Notes: generated from the sequence alone by a model not told the origin. DNA of 64,000 bases from Acanthacorydalis orientalis (GCA_034766995.1 CM068316.1:27101606-27165605), one strand, 5' to 3'. Counted from the stretch's first letter, positions 1 through 10,790 are shown. Program-made: numbers and translations.

Positions 1-24
1 TGTAACTTCGAGTGTCATCGTTAA
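1..24. repeat. Fragment of an unclassified interspersed repeat, cut by piggyBac
   Basis: The first 20 bases match, in reverse complement, positions 17214-17234, and related sequence lies at 16106-16126, 52487-52510 and 54135-54160. The match resumes after the piggyBac element at 1666-1690 (TTAATAATAATTT...), so 1-24 and 1666-1690 are one repeat split by the insertion. The family is not one I recognise. Confidence 0.6.
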
Positions 25-1665
25 CACTAGGTTTACAGTGATTTTGGTATACTTATCTGTACCGACACGCGTCAATTTGACGTATGAACGAAATCATACA
101 TTTTTTTTAAAGAACAACTTAAAAAGCAACATAATTATACACTATTTACTTATAAATGAAAACAGGAGATATATATTTATATTAAATTTATAATATTGAA
201 CATTATTTTAGTATTAACATTTTAATATTCAACACACTTTCCGCAAACAATCTTTTTACACTTTGTATAGGTGTTGTTGCCTTTGTTTCCTTGACAATAT
301 CCGATTTGGCAGGCATCTGTTCTTTTAACAAATCTTACGAATCGAAGAATTTGCATAAATTGATCTATCGGCATTGTGCTCGAGAAGAAAGCGGGTTCCC
401 ATTTCTTGGACCATAAATAAAAAGCGTTTAGTGATTTTGCTTCATATGCTCCCCAAGCATACAAAATTGCAATGAATGCAAGTAGCCTGGTGATTGAAAT
501 TGTCCAATGACTTTTTAAAACACGACATGCCTCTGCTTCGGTGCAACATTTTATAAATTCTATCAAGTTTTTGCTTACTATCAAGTGGAAGGCACTGCTT
601 ACACTACCTGTTATCACATTTCTTTTTGCGTAGCCAGTAGGACCAGCGATGTCTTTGAATATTATGTGGACAGGTGGTCTACCACTAAATCCGCCTACTT
701 CAAATTTCTTCCAAATTTTTCCATCGACCGCAATTTCTGTATCACAGACTGCATCCAAATTATGGGATGATCTGGGAATATTTGGGTCATTCTCGGACTC
801 AGAATCGGATGGGATATGCATCCTTTTCCTGCTTTGATGAAAGTTCTGGAAATTTTTCTCTTCACTATATGACGATTCCTTTGTTTGTCCACTTTCAACT
901 GATTCGAGACTCAATTTCATCCTCGTTTTCAGTCAATTCGTGTTATTCCTCTTCACAGCATGTGCCAGAGCACTCTTCACTTATACTCACTATTTTTTGT
1001 AATGTGTTACCACCTCTTCTAGACATATTCGGATGAATAATGAAGGGAAATTTGTCAGAACAGTGTAAATTGAATTTCAGAATAATATTACTAATACACA
1101 AAATGCGTTAGTACTTTCTTCTTGAATGCACAGACTGATAGTAACTGTAACTTCAAAAACGTCTTCACTCTATGACTGCAACTCACATACTGAGCTTCGT
1201 TTTTTCTTCTGATGTTTATCCCTTTCTGAAATCAGGTTTTCCAACGTAAATACGTAGGACATAAACAGTGACGCCGTACCACGCACATCAGGTTTGAGAT
1301 ATCGGGTTCGAAGTACCGCCGCTGCATTGTTTATGTGTACGTTTGACGTTTACTTTCTTGAAAAATTAACTCTTTTATCACGTTCATGTTTATTACTGCA
1401 GTAATGCTTTCATGAGTGAAGCCAATTTACTAACATTTATGCTTACATTACGATCGCGTCAAATTGACTCGTGCCGTAGAGATAGGTATACACATTTTTA
1501 ATTTCAAAACTGGAAGTTTGAGAAAAAAGAAACATTGGACATATATTCGTACTATGATATTCTTAAAAGTCAGCAAAAAATTCCAGTGCTAAATAATAAC
1601 AGTTTCTTTAATTTTGTTCATGAATCCTTATTTGCGTCAAATTGACATGTCCCGTTAACCTAGTG
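25..1665 (-). mobile_element. piggyBac-like element, internally deleted
   Basis: A 1,641-bp element flanked by TTAA at 21-24 and 1666-1669, the target duplication of piggyBac elements. The termini are inverted repeats beginning CACTAGGTT. A longer subterminal inverted repeat pairs 47-82 with 1456-1491, both containing GCGTCAA(A/T)TTGAC, and a further copy of that motif lies at 1634-1646. Autonomous piggyBacs are usually about 2.4 kb and encode about 600 residues. Here only 232 codons remain, with the transposase N-terminus joined to its C-terminal zinc finger, so the copy cannot encode an active enzyme. An uninterrupted version of the target at 17195-17234 confirms both boundaries. Confidence 0.85.
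222..920 (-). pseudogene. piggyBac transposase, N-terminus fused to C-terminal zinc finger
   Basis: A 232-codon open frame. Residues 1-60 are acidic and Ser-rich, as usual at piggyBac N-termini. Residues ~75-198 match the start of the DDE_Tnp_1_7 domain (FKDIAGPTGYAKRN..., then MPIDQFMQILRFVRF). At about residue 200 the frame jumps to a Cys-rich tail (KCKKIVCGKCVEY) typical of the C-terminal cross-brace zinc finger. The catalytic aspartates lie in the missing middle. The junction stays in frame, so a short protein could be translated, possibly able to bind DNA but not to transpose. The start is the first Met after an upstream stop. Family assignment is secure; any activity of the remnant is speculation. 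Confidence 0.8.
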
Positions 1666-1690
1666 TTAATAATAATTTAATAATAAAGTA

Positions 1691-1828
1691 GATGTTACCA
1701 AAATATAGACCGAAAAATGCATTTTAAAATGATGTTAACATAAACACGATGAAAGGACAACTTCAGTGAAAAAAATTAAGATTACAATTCAGAAAACACA
1801 AACCGCAATTATTTTTCTACCAACCTTA
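1691..1828 (-). mobile_element. Truncated 5' end of cecropia-type mariner
   Basis: The reverse complement begins TAAGGTTGGTAGAAAAATAA and continues as the 5' untranslated part of the mariner-derived MITE at 35726. It stops after about 140 bp, at the junction with the repeat that also received the piggyBac. TA follows at 1829-1830. No transposase sequence is kept. Confidence 0.7.
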
Positions 1829-1848
1829 TATTTTATATGTATGTATGC

Positions 1849-1852
<4 letters not shown>

Positions 1853-1893
<41 letters not shown>

Positions 1894-1910
1894 TCGTATA
1901 TATATATATA
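1853..1910. repeat. (TA)n microsatellite
   Basis: Near-pure TA dinucleotide array, directly after the truncated mariner end. Confidence 0.95.
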
Positions 1911-2601
1911 GCACGTTCATTTCTTAACAAAACGTATTTCTTCTGTAGTATCGTGAATTGTATGTGCGGATAGAGAGTATTGCGAGTTATACTAATATAT
2001 ATTTTAAGAAAGCTATACGTTTCCTGTAATCTAAATCCTTTATTATTTACATGAAAAATATTTCTAGTGAACTCAAGTAGAAAGATAAAAGAAAGCAATT
2101 TTAGAATAGATATTTGTCTTGAACTGAGAAAACGACGGAGCATCACTAGAGACATCGTCGTCTCTGGGACATTTTTCATTGGGAAACAGGGAGAATAGTA
2201 TTAGTTAAGTGGTTAGAAGAAACAGTACTATAAACGTAACGATAAGATTGCAGTCGTTTGTTCCATTTTAGTCGCTCTAATGTTGAGCAATTATGCGTTC
2301 ACTATCATCCATTATTAATAATGGTATTTTTCTGAAAAACATTATTTACCTTAGGTATGAAAATATTACTGGAATGTTTAAATAAAGAAAATTTTTATTT
2401 AGATTTTATCAGAATGATCCGAAAAATAAAACATTCAATCTTATTATTATTTCTTTTAAGATATAATTTAATTACCTATAAAATAAATAGTACAGGTTTT
2501 CAAACAATCTCAGATGAATAATTAATATTCACAATTATTAATAAGTTATTGAGAATTAATAATCAATTTTCACGTTAATATTTTTAACAACTAATAGTTT
2601 A
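1911..2601. other. AT-rich non-coding stretch
   Basis: No recognisable gene, terminal repeat or conserved domain on either strand. The open frame at 1826-2179 (minus) is partly made of (TA)n and has no family resemblance. Confidence 0.5.
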
Positions 2602-2867
2602 CAGTAGAGGAACATGAGAAGGTTTCACTCTACTCAAAATACTGGACTAAACAAATTGTGAAAAAATTTCTAAAAATAATTTCATAAAAATATAAGCACA
2701 CAATCTTAATTTTCAAAACGAGAAATCTGAACACTATGTGAAACAAATTATTACAAAAACGTGGCTTGTAAAATTGTATTTTTTTTTGCTTAATGTATAA
2801 GGTAATATTTACAAGTAGTAAATATAACTAAATGTTATTAAGTTCAGTTTTTACCCGTTGCACTCTT

Positions 2868-2894
2868 ATTTAATGACTTCAGAAGTCATTAAAT
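2868..2894. repeat. Perfect 12-bp hairpin
   Basis: ATTTAATGACTT, a 3-base CAG loop, then the exact reverse complement AAGTCATTAAAT. It lies inside the pogo-like element, about 270 bp from its left end. Function unknown. Confidence 0.8.
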
Positions 2895-3362
2895 CAAAAA
2901 AGTTGCTGTTTATATACATTTTTATACGTTTATGTCGAAATTGCATTACTCGGGAGGTTTGACCCTAATTTTAATGGGAGGTTTGATCCTACAGTTTTAC
3001 TGTCAAAGTTGAGTTAATTTGACATTACGTTATCACGAAGACAATTCTTTTACACAATTTAGTGCGAATACAGGTGATGTGTAATTCTTTGTGATCTTGT
3101 TGTTTGAAAAAGAATGTAAAATATATTTTCTCGGATTATTGAAGTTGGTTTTGCAAAATTTACAAGCTTTGTTTTAGAAAAAGTGAATTATCGAATTACA
3201 TAACCTAAAAATGAATAATACATGCATTCAATGTTTTATAAATTTATCATCAGATTTACTGTTTATTTTTATACAACAGTATTTTTTTAACACCCTATAA
3301 TAATTTATATAAAAATTTTCGTATCATATTTTATAGATTTCATAGTGCCATTTTTTTACAAG

Positions 3363-3500
3363 CTTAAAATCACAAGCAAGCAAAAAGTGGAACCGTCTGC
3401 CATTAAACAAGCAGTTCATTTCTTTCTGGGAGATAAAGCGATTGTTTCTAAAGCAGCTCGTAAATTTGGAGTTGACCAAAAAACCCTAGGACAATACTAA
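3363..3500 (+). pseudogene. psq/CENP-B-type helix-turn-helix fragment
   Basis: An open frame ending at TAA 3498-3500 contains KVEPSAIKQAVHFFLGD followed by AIVSKAARKFGVDQKTLGQY. This has the spacing of the helix-turn-helix at the N-terminus of pogo/Tigger transposases and pipsqueak-type proteins: two helices, then a recognition helix after a GV-type turn. The frame ends right after the domain and no DDE region follows. Given the flanking inverted repeats it is best read as the remaining N-terminus of a pogo-like transposase. A host psq-domain exon is a weaker alternative. Confidence 0.55.
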
Positions 3501-3967
3501 TAATAATCAGAAATAAATAATAATCAGAAATCTTTCTCCATAGTAACTTACATTTAATTTTTTATTTACAATGATATGTTGGTGGAGTTATAACTTAACA
3601 ACTATATGTTTATAATAGTTACATGAATAAGTTTATAATATAATAAAGCAGACAGTACCCTGTTATTTTAGTGATTCATTTAAGATTAGGATCAAAGCTC
3701 CTGTAACTAGGGGGATTTTTCCTACTTCGAAAAACATTAACTTAACAAAAAATTAACATTGACTTTTTTTCATTTGAACTAAAAATACTTTAACAATTTG
3801 TACGTATTACGCATGGTACTCAATTAATATTCCACATTTAATTCCGGTGAAAAAAATATTTTATTGATTTTACATTTATTTTTTGAAAATAGGGTGAAAC
3901 CTTCCCATGTTTTCCTACGTCTATAGTAATATTAATGTTATTTTATTATAAATAGTTGTTATATGTG

Positions 3968-5215
3968 CGAGGGTAGCGCCAAATTTTTCGGCCAGGATAG
4001 GAAGAAATGTAATTAAAAATTTTTTTTACTATTTTTCTATATAATTCCCTTTAACTTCAATATATTTTTTACAGTGCTTAATTAGCAATTCTATATTCTT
4101 ATGAAAATAATCTTCCGTTTTCGTGTTAGTGTTTAATTACTGTTGTTCTCAAACTACTGTCATCATTAAATCACTGTCCAAGTAAATAATTTTTCAAATT
4201 ACCAAAAAAATAATAAAAAAGGCCATGTTTGGATTGTAGGATGGATGATTAAGTTACTGGAAGCCAAACTCTCAAATACCGACTTGAGAAACAATAGCGT
4301 TGTGAACTGGTGCATTGTCGTGCAACAAGAGCACTCAATTTATTAATTTTAAATGCCGTTCTTCGCGAATATTATTCTAGAAGTTGTGCGACAATGTAGA
4401 GTAATACGGACCATTAACAGTGGTATTGTATTCCTTAAAATCTGTTAATAAAATGCCCTTGCATTGTGGTCGTGATTTTTTTTTTTTGAATTGAGACACC
4501 TTGACTTTCCTTGGAGATGATTCACTTTCTGACTGCCATTCCATGGATTCTCGTTGAGGCAAATGATCACAGTGAAGGGTCATTGTTTCATCCCCTGTTA
4601 AAATGGACTTGACTAGTGTATTTGAATCTCGCTTACAGAGCTTTTAAAATAAATTTGTACACGCTATTCGACGCTGACATTGAGCGACTGAAAAAAGTAT
4701 GAGTATTCAGTTTGCATTGACCTTATTTATGTCTAAATGGTCATGGATAACTCAGCGAATGGATGTTTGTGAAAGAATGGACATTTTGATAATTCTTTCA
4801 CTTTTAAGTGTCGATCACTAAGTGCTTTCGACAAGTGCAACAGAATCTATCGTGAGAACTTCCACAGGACGACCGGGACACGATTCATCTTCCAGTAATT
4901 CTTTTCCATTTGAAATCTCTTAGCCCATTCTTTCACTATGGTGTATGAAGAGGGAGCTTCCTCGTTCACCTCATATAATCTTTGTTTTATTTGGTGATAT
5001 GTAAACCGTTCTTTTGTCAGAAACTTTATTAACGCGCGATACTCAATTTTGGTTCATTGTGACATTTTTCTGAATACGTCTTATTCTTAAAGCTGTCACT
5101 GTACGATTGATCAAGTTATAATCTTCAAATTTTTACTGAAGACATGAATCTACTACACAGTACGGATTCGCTATCTGTGCTAATGTTAGGCCGAGAATAT
5201 TTGGCGTTACCCTAG
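3968..5215 (-). mobile_element. Old mariner element
   Basis: Terminal inverted repeats pair CGAGGGTAGCGCCAAATTTT at 3968 with the reverse complement of the right end, which reads CTAGGGTAACGCCAAATATT. The length, about 1.25 kb, is normal for mariner. TA follows the right end; the left duplication has decayed to TG. The minus strand carries a broken DD34D-type transposase. Boundaries are good to a few bases. Confidence 0.7.
4190..5060 (-). pseudogene. Mariner transposase relic (third catalytic Asp lost)
   Basis: Read on the minus strand in several frames. The helix-turn-helix part lies near 4890-5060 (...RFTYHQIKQRLYEVNEE, then SSYTIVKEWAKRF). The first catalytic Asp is in TGDETMTLHCDHLPQRESMEW near 4530-4600. 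The second is in LLHDNAPVHNAIVSQVGI near 4270-4330. The third should sit in an SDY motif 34 residues further on, but the sequence there reads NMAF with hydrophobic residues, so that Asp is gone. At least two stops and frame changes interrupt it. The relic cannot encode an active enzyme. Confidence 0.65.
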
Positions 5216-5587
5216 TATACGACGGCCAAAATATAAGTTTACTTTGAATTACAATATACTTCTGAGGATAAATTCACATACACGCATTTTTTTTTATTTC
5301 ACATACCACAACAGTTATTTCTTTTTTTTTATAGTTTGGTCATGAAAAAGAATTCATATATGAAATTGAATTGAACGTATGAAAATATGCAAAACTAAAA
5401 TTTCGATAAGCGTTTCATTTTTGATTTGGCAGTTGATCTATTGATTATTTGAAATAAAACTATTGTCCTATTGTTTCAACACTGTGTGATACTTAACTAT
5501 ATGTTTATTCGTTACATTTACAAAATTTATTTAAATTCGAAAATACACGACTTCTTTAGTTAAAATAAAAATGCAGTATGCTCGTCG

Positions 5588-5646
<59 letters not shown>

Positions 5647-6941
5647 CAAACATATATGTATATATATATATAAATATATGTATATATATATACATATATA
5701 ACGATTTTAAGACAATAAATTAAAAAAAAATCACGACGCAAGACCTGAGTAGAAAATCAAAAGCTGTAATCATCCTTTTTGTAAATGATCAAACAATAAT
5801 AACAGAGAAGATGTACTTCAAAATACATTTTTTTAACAAAAGAATGTATTTGAATTCCAAATAACCACTAGAAAAATCACATTGATGGTATTATAAAAAA
5901 GTAAACCAGATCAAATATGGTGTTAAACAATAAAATGTTATAATAGAACTAGTGAATTACATTTCTTGGGAGGTAAAGTATCATATCTAGAGGAAATAGG
6001 TAATAAGTAAAAAAGAGGAAGATTCGGAATAATGAACAGGATAATATTATTTAATTTTTTGTAATATACTTTTACGGTAGGAACTTTTCTACTTTAAAAA
6101 CATTAAGGCATATACATACATATGTTTCTTTACCACATTTGTAAAAGTGAAATTAATCACAGTCCGATAAAAACGTTTCTGAATATATCAAAGAAGCAAA
6201 TTCAATTTTTCAACCGGTAATAAAAAAAACTCTTTAAAAATTAAAGTATTCACAAAACTCCTCTCCTTTGGAAGTATTTTCTAACTGATTATTGTTAAAT
6301 GCAAAATGTTCGAATAACATCAAACATGTTAATTTTATTATTTATTTGCATATAAGTTCGATAACACCTTTTACAAGTCTATCACATTTTATAATATTCT
6401 TAAAAGTAGCAGAGAAAAATATTTATATTGAATTTTAATACTATTTTTTTTATTAATCATGTTAGAGAATTTTTCAATGGAATATGAAACGAAATTTGTA
6501 GAGAAATTTCTATACAAAAACTATTCACTAACAATAAGTATAAAACTTTCCGTTCATTTTAAAACACAATAGCTTATTTTCTTCATTGAAACTTCATTTC
6601 ATGTTATATTGATTCAATGTATTGCGACTGAAATCAAATAAGACCATCGTACTTTGATATAGTGGAATAACATATTCACAATGCGCTTCGTATCGTACAT
6701 ATATTTTCACTTGCAAATAAAACGAATGAATCGCATCTTTGTACATTGGTGTTTCATACAGAAATAGATTATTTATTACCATTTACAAATTAATAATTTT
6801 TTATCACAAAGCACAAAAAAAATCAGATCAAAAATGTTCAATAAATCATTTTTGATCATTTTTAATTGTTGCTTCTGTGCATTTTGATAACTTGTTCAAA
6901 TTTTATTTGAAAAAACCTTTCTTTAACAAAAATTCATATAT

Positions 6942-6945
<4 letters not shown>
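5216..6945. other. AT-rich non-coding stretch with (TA)n
   Basis: Holds a (TA)n array at 5590-5700 with ATATGTATA interruptions. Otherwise I see no gene, terminal repeat or domain. The 62-codon minus-strand frame at 6594-6782 resembles nothing I know and its codon content is unremarkable for chance. Confidence 0.5.

Positions 6946-7006
<61 letters not shown>
6946..7006. repeat. (TA)n microsatellite, mariner target
   Basis: About 60 bp of TA ending exactly at the left end of the mariner at 7007, whose TA target duplication is part of the array. Confidence 0.95.
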
Positions 7007-7007
<1 letters not shown>

Positions 7008-7932
7008 GAAGTCAGACAATTAAGTAATGCGACAAAATTCAAAAATCGAGTATATTTAAAAATTAAGGTACATCGCTGCGATCCCCTTCAAAGTAGTCCC
7101 CTCCCGCATCTATACACTTATTCCAACGAGTTTTCCAGTTTTCGTAACAATTCTGGAACACTTCTTGTGGGACCTCTCCGAGTACCCTCGTCACAGATTC
7201 TTGGATATCTTCAACGGAGTCAAAATGTCGACCTTTGACGAATTTTTTCATATGGGGGAATAGGAAAAAGTCGCAGGGTGACATGTCCGGTGAAGAGGGC
7301 GGTTGTGGTAACGTTGCGATGCCTTTAGACGCCAAAAACTGAAAGACACTGAACGCACTGTGACAGGGAGCATTGTCGTGATTCAGAACCCAAGTCTTCG
7401 CGATCTCTGGACGCACTCTGAGCACCCTTTTTCGTAATTTTTCGAGCACATTGCGGTAGAATACTTGATTTATGGTTTGTCCAGGTGGTACGAACTTTTT
7501 GTGGACCACCCCTTTGCTGTCGAAGAAGCAAATCAACATGGTTTTCACTTTGGACTTGCTCATTCTCGCCTTCTTTCTCACGGCCTTTTTTAAAATCGGC
7601 ATGCCACCGAAGTACCTGACTACGACTCAGGGCATCACTACCATACACTTTAAGCACTTTTTCATAAGTTTCTGTCGCGTTTCGCCGAGTTTTGCACAAA
7701 ATTTTATCGCGCACCGTTGCTCTAAATTTCTCTGTTCCATTTTCGTGACATGCACTACTCGCGCGTTATTACAAAACACTAAACAGCTGGCGAAGAAATG
7801 ATCGTACGAGGGTGATCAAGGTCTCAATCGAGAGAGTAGGGATCTGCTATTACGGTGGCGGAGTTACAGGTTCGCAGTGTTACCACAGGCCGAGAAAAAA
7901 AATCGGTCGCATTACTTAATTGTCTGACCTCA
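7007..7932 (-). mobile_element. Mariner (copy A of a three-copy family), internally deleted
   Basis: A 926-bp element with TA at 7005-7006 and 7933-7934. The inverted termini read CGAAGTCAGACAATTAAGTA and, on the other side, TGAGGTCAGACAATTAAGTA. The same termini bound 33992-34924 and 39479-40395. The minus strand has about 190 bp of 5' untranslated sequence, a transposase start at 7740 and an internal deletion that removes the first catalytic Asp. Confidence 0.9.
7063..7740 (-). pseudogene. DD34D mariner transposase, middle deleted
   Basis: The start codon is at 7738-7740. The N-terminal helix-turn-helix is present (TYEKVLKVYGSDALSRSQVL, then RWHADFKKG) but a one-base indel near 7685 breaks the frame. 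The region with the first catalytic Asp is deleted and the frame resumes at SKVKTMLICFFDSKGVVH. The second Asp is in NHDNAPCHSAF and the third is 34 residues later in SPDMSPCDFFLF. The conserved C-terminus (RWNKCIDAGGDYFEGD) is intact. Compared with copies at 34173 and 39671, it differs by a handful of substitutions (for example SSPD for YSPD). Not catalytically competent. Confidence 0.85.
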
Positions 7933-8417
7933 TATATGATACGAGGAACATCTAAAACTTTTTCATACGAGGTCAGATATAAAGAGAGGGCGTACCGATC
8001 TGTGCGAATGCTTATTGTGTGCTTTGTGTCATCAGTGATCATTTAAGAATACATGCCTACAGTAAGGTTGACATAACGTAAGCTGCACAGGATCAGGAGC
8101 GCATCGTTCCTGGTATACTTGCCGCTGAAGAAGTGCGAAAAAGCTCGTCGATTCGAGACTGTTAGTCATCGAATCGGTCAATGTTAAGATTGAGAGATTT
8201 CGATTCAGTTAGTGCTACAGGTGGGGGTTCTCTTTGGTTCGTTGCAACCCTGAGGCAACGTTGTGTTGCCTACCCAGGGAAACACCGCTCTTTTTTCGGA
8301 CGATACTGTGATGATTGCACAATTGTGGCAGGCAAGTTCGCTTACGTATGTCTGTAACAACACCTCGATGATTTCACTAAGTACTGCGTTACTTGGAGTT
8401 AATAGTGTGTAGATTTA
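7933..8417. other. Unclassified segment of higher GC
   Basis: Sequence between the mariner and the LINE. It has clearly higher GC than its surroundings and includes TACGAGGTCAGA at 7968-7979, the same 12 bases as the outer end of the neighbouring mariner termini plus TA. No open frame with a recognisable domain. It could be part of another element whose ends I cannot find, or host sequence. The 13-bp GTGTGTAGATTTA at 8405-8417 is the left target duplication of the LINE. Confidence 0.4.
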
Positions 8418-9003
8418 GATAGATAGATAGATTATGTTTGAGGGGGGAGGAAACTATCTTGCCTCCCGGCACTTAGACTTAAGGTCCATTATGCCTTCCC
8501 TCGGCTTGATCAAAACTACTCGGGAAGTCTCGCTTCCTTCCAGAAGTCTATCAGCCCGCCCGAGTTTATAGATCCTAGTTAGGCCGCGGTGAGGAAAAAT
8601 CCCCAAACCATCGTCGCCTTAAATTGACCCATGCCGGACATTCCGCGCGGGTCTCGTTGGCCCCCCTACACCATCTACACTTCCCGTCCGTCCTTCGGCC
8701 TTGTGTATATTCGTGGTAGCCCTTAGTCTCCCGTGTCCTGTGACAATTCGCACCAGGAGCCGGGAGAAGGATCTGGCACTTGTATAGATTCTCTTGGTCC
8801 AGTTTTTATTTGGAGCCTGGCCTAAGAGTACCCTGGATTGACGGCAACCGTCAATCTTTAGCCACCATTCTGAGTGTTCTGACTCGATCCACTCCCGAAT
8901 GGCACCCTTAGCCCAGCATCTCGCTAGCCCTATAAAGGGCTCTGGCACCTTCACTGCGGACCTGGCTCCTAATGAGGCCAGTCTGTCCGCTATTTCGTTC
9001 CCC
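8418..9003 (-). mobile_element. 5'-truncated non-LTR retrotransposon with RNase H end
   Basis: A 586-bp insert flanked by the 13-bp direct repeat GTGTGTAGATTTA (8405-8417 and 9004-9016), a typical target duplication from target-primed reverse transcription. On the minus strand it begins inside an RNase H domain and ends in a short TATC/TCTA tandem tail (plus strand GATA at 8418-8433). LINE groups with an RNase H domain and simple-repeat tails include the I-related clades; I cannot choose between them. Confidence 0.8.
8540..9003 (-). pseudogene. LINE ORF2 C-terminus: RNase H tail plus zinc knuckle
   Basis: The first residues at the truncation point are TGNEIADRLASLGAR, the last conserved block of RNase HI (GNExAD). 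A long basic/Trp-rich linker follows (GAIREWIESEHSEWWLKIDG), then LLVRIVTGHGRLRATTNIHK, the TGH block usual before the terminal zinc knuckle. The knuckle itself is read only after a one-base frameshift: KCRWCRGANETRAECPAW, then a run ending at a stop near 8585. The shift and the truncation make this a dead copy. Confidence 0.7.
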
Positions 9004-9083
9004 GTGTGTAGATTTACTGCACGCTCAAAATAAGAATTTTGATTTTGGAAAGATTAATTTGAAAGATGAACCTTGTTCAGATA

Positions 9084-10323
9084 GATCTGGTAGAAAAATA
9101 ATTGCGGTTTAATACCTTCAAATTTATATACATTTTTCTCAGCTAATAATTAATTTTATTAACCCAAATAAGCACCATTAGAATCGAAAAGTTTTGTTAA
9201 TTACAATTTTTGTTAAATAATTTGGTGGTGTAAAACTCCGAAGTTCTGGAGTTGATAAAATCTCGAAATGCATTTTCGGCAGCAGCTTGGTTGTTGAAGA
9301 CTTTACCCTGTAAGAAGTTGTCGAAATGCTTAAACAAGTGATAATCTGTTGGCGAAATGTCTGGTGAATATGGTGGATGAGGCAACATTTCATATCCTAA
9401 TTCATTTCATTTTTGGAGAATCAATTGTAATTCGTGTAGTCGTGCATTTTCGTGCAGCAGAATAGAACTTTATCGATTGACTAATGCGGGGACCAGATGT
9501 CGGAGTTCTTCGTGAATTTTGTCGATTTCTTGACAATAAATCTGAGTTGTAATGGTTTCACCAGGATTCAAAAAACTGTAGAGGATTACCAAGCGTAAAC
9601 CACCAAACAGTTACCATTATTTCCTTTTGGTGTAATTTCGGTTTCACGAAATGCCTCGGGGCTTCATTTTTGTCCAACCATTGTGCAGACCGCTTTCTGT
9701 TGTCGTAAAGGGTTCACTTTTTGTCATACGTTACAATAAGATTGAGAAATGGATCGTTTCTGTTGGGTAAAAGAAGCGTAGAACAAACTTCCTAATGGTG
9801 ATTTTTTTTGTTTTCGTTTAGTTCGTGAAGCATCTATTTATCAAACTTTGTTTATCTACCTAGATGTTTTCAGTGATATAGAACTGTTGGATGACTAATG
9901 CTTAACTTTTGTGCAAGGTCTCAAATGGTTGTGCGTGGTTCTGATACAACTAACGTCTTCAGTGTGAACTTTATTATGAACTGTAGAAGGATGCCCGCGA
10001 TCTTCTTCATATCAAGGCTCTCGTGCCCAGCATGAAAATTTTGGAACCACCACAGTTCATTCCTTAAAAGCATTGTTTAGTATACGAATAGTTTTGGTTG
10101 CTTAACCAATCGTTTTGAATTCATACAATTAAATGCTCTTATTTACTTTTTTCATCTTTAATTCAATAGCCCTATTTGAAGCAAAATTAATAATAAAACC
10201 AAAGTCAATATTACCAAAATATAGAATGAAATTCATGAATATGATTAAATTACACTTTTATTGAAAAAAAATAAGGTAAGAATTCAGAAAACAAAAATAG
10301 CAATTATTTTTCTTCTTACCTAA
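9084..10323 (-). mobile_element. Near full-length cecropia-type mariner
   Basis: A 1,240-bp element with TA at 9082-9083 and a decayed TG at the other side. The inner termini AAAAATAATTGC match the Hsmar1/MADE1-style terminus TTAGGTTGGTxxAAAAxTAA, shared here with 18134, 23367, 26135 and 35726. It is the longest copy of the lineage from which the ~563-bp MITEs in this window derive. The transposase is on the minus strand and is heavily mutated. Confidence 0.8.
9110..10160 (-). pseudogene. Cecropia-type mariner transposase relic
   Basis: The N-terminal part near 9880-10150 contains recognisable helix-turn-helix blocks (LYEFKT..., then LAQKLSISHPTVLYH). The middle includes DNRKRSAQWLDKNEAPRHF and VTVWWFTLGN. 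The C-terminal part at 9197-9388 is clearest: LPHPPYSPDISPTDYHLFKH, DNFLQGKVFNNQAAAENAF and INSRTSEFY. The second catalytic motif reads HENARLH, so its Asp is now Glu or altered. Several stops and frame changes are present. The SPDISPTDYH motif places it with cecropia/Hsmar1-like mariners. Confidence 0.75.
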
Positions 10324-10329
10324 TGAATA

Positions 10330-10424
10330 ACAAATGAATTTTTGCAATGATTTTATAAAAGAACTACGATGAAATATATCTGCGAGATGAACACACTAAT
10401 ATTCAACAGCAAGAATTATTAATA

Positions 10425-10487
<63 letters not shown>

Positions 10488-10600
10488 ATTATATATTATA
10501 ATACTGCGCGCATATATGCGATATGAGCGGGCGCGGAGCCCTTAGGTGATCGACGAGTGTAGCGAGTAAAGGGCAAAGGACCCTGATCTTTTTAAAAAAT
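10330..10600 (+). repeat. GC-core repeat family, copy 1
   Basis: An AT-rich left part (GAAATATATCTGCGAGATGA) leads into a (TA)n array at 10427-10485 and then a GC-rich core at 10500-10590 containing GCGATATGAGCG, GGCGCGGAGCCC and GTAGCGAGTAAAGGG before CTGATCTTTTTAAA. The same order is seen at 17235-17480, and the core recurs at 17085-17160, 37897-38000 (reverse) and 50170-50265. Unclassified. Confidence 0.6.
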
Positions 10601-10721
10601 GAAATTTATTATTTTGTATTTCCTATAGAAGTAAAATTGAAATTACCTAAGAATTTTCAATTTACTGTTTATGTATCACGTTTCATTTCTTATTATATGT
10701 ATACATACATTAACAATGCAA

Positions 10722-10790
<69 letters not shown>

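Larger units (their letters stand above)
2602..3923. mobile_element. pogo-like (Tc1/mariner superfamily) deletion derivative
   Basis: Imperfect inverted repeats of about 33 bp bound this segment. The left one starts CAGTAGAGGAACATGAGAAG at 2602. The right one, read in reverse complement from about 3923, contains GTAGGAAAACATGGGAAGG and then the same GTTTCAC motif. TA precedes the left end (2600-2601) and a TA lies next to the right end. A CAG terminus with TA duplication is typical of pogo/Tigger. A psq-type helix-turn-helix is kept near the right end, which supports the call. Most of the transposase is gone. The exact right boundary is uncertain by a few bases. Confidence 0.6.

Noticed and set aside
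1295..1330. GGTTCGAAGTACC resembling a tRNA B box
   Set aside because: No cloverleaf or A box at the right spacing; lies inside the piggyBac element.
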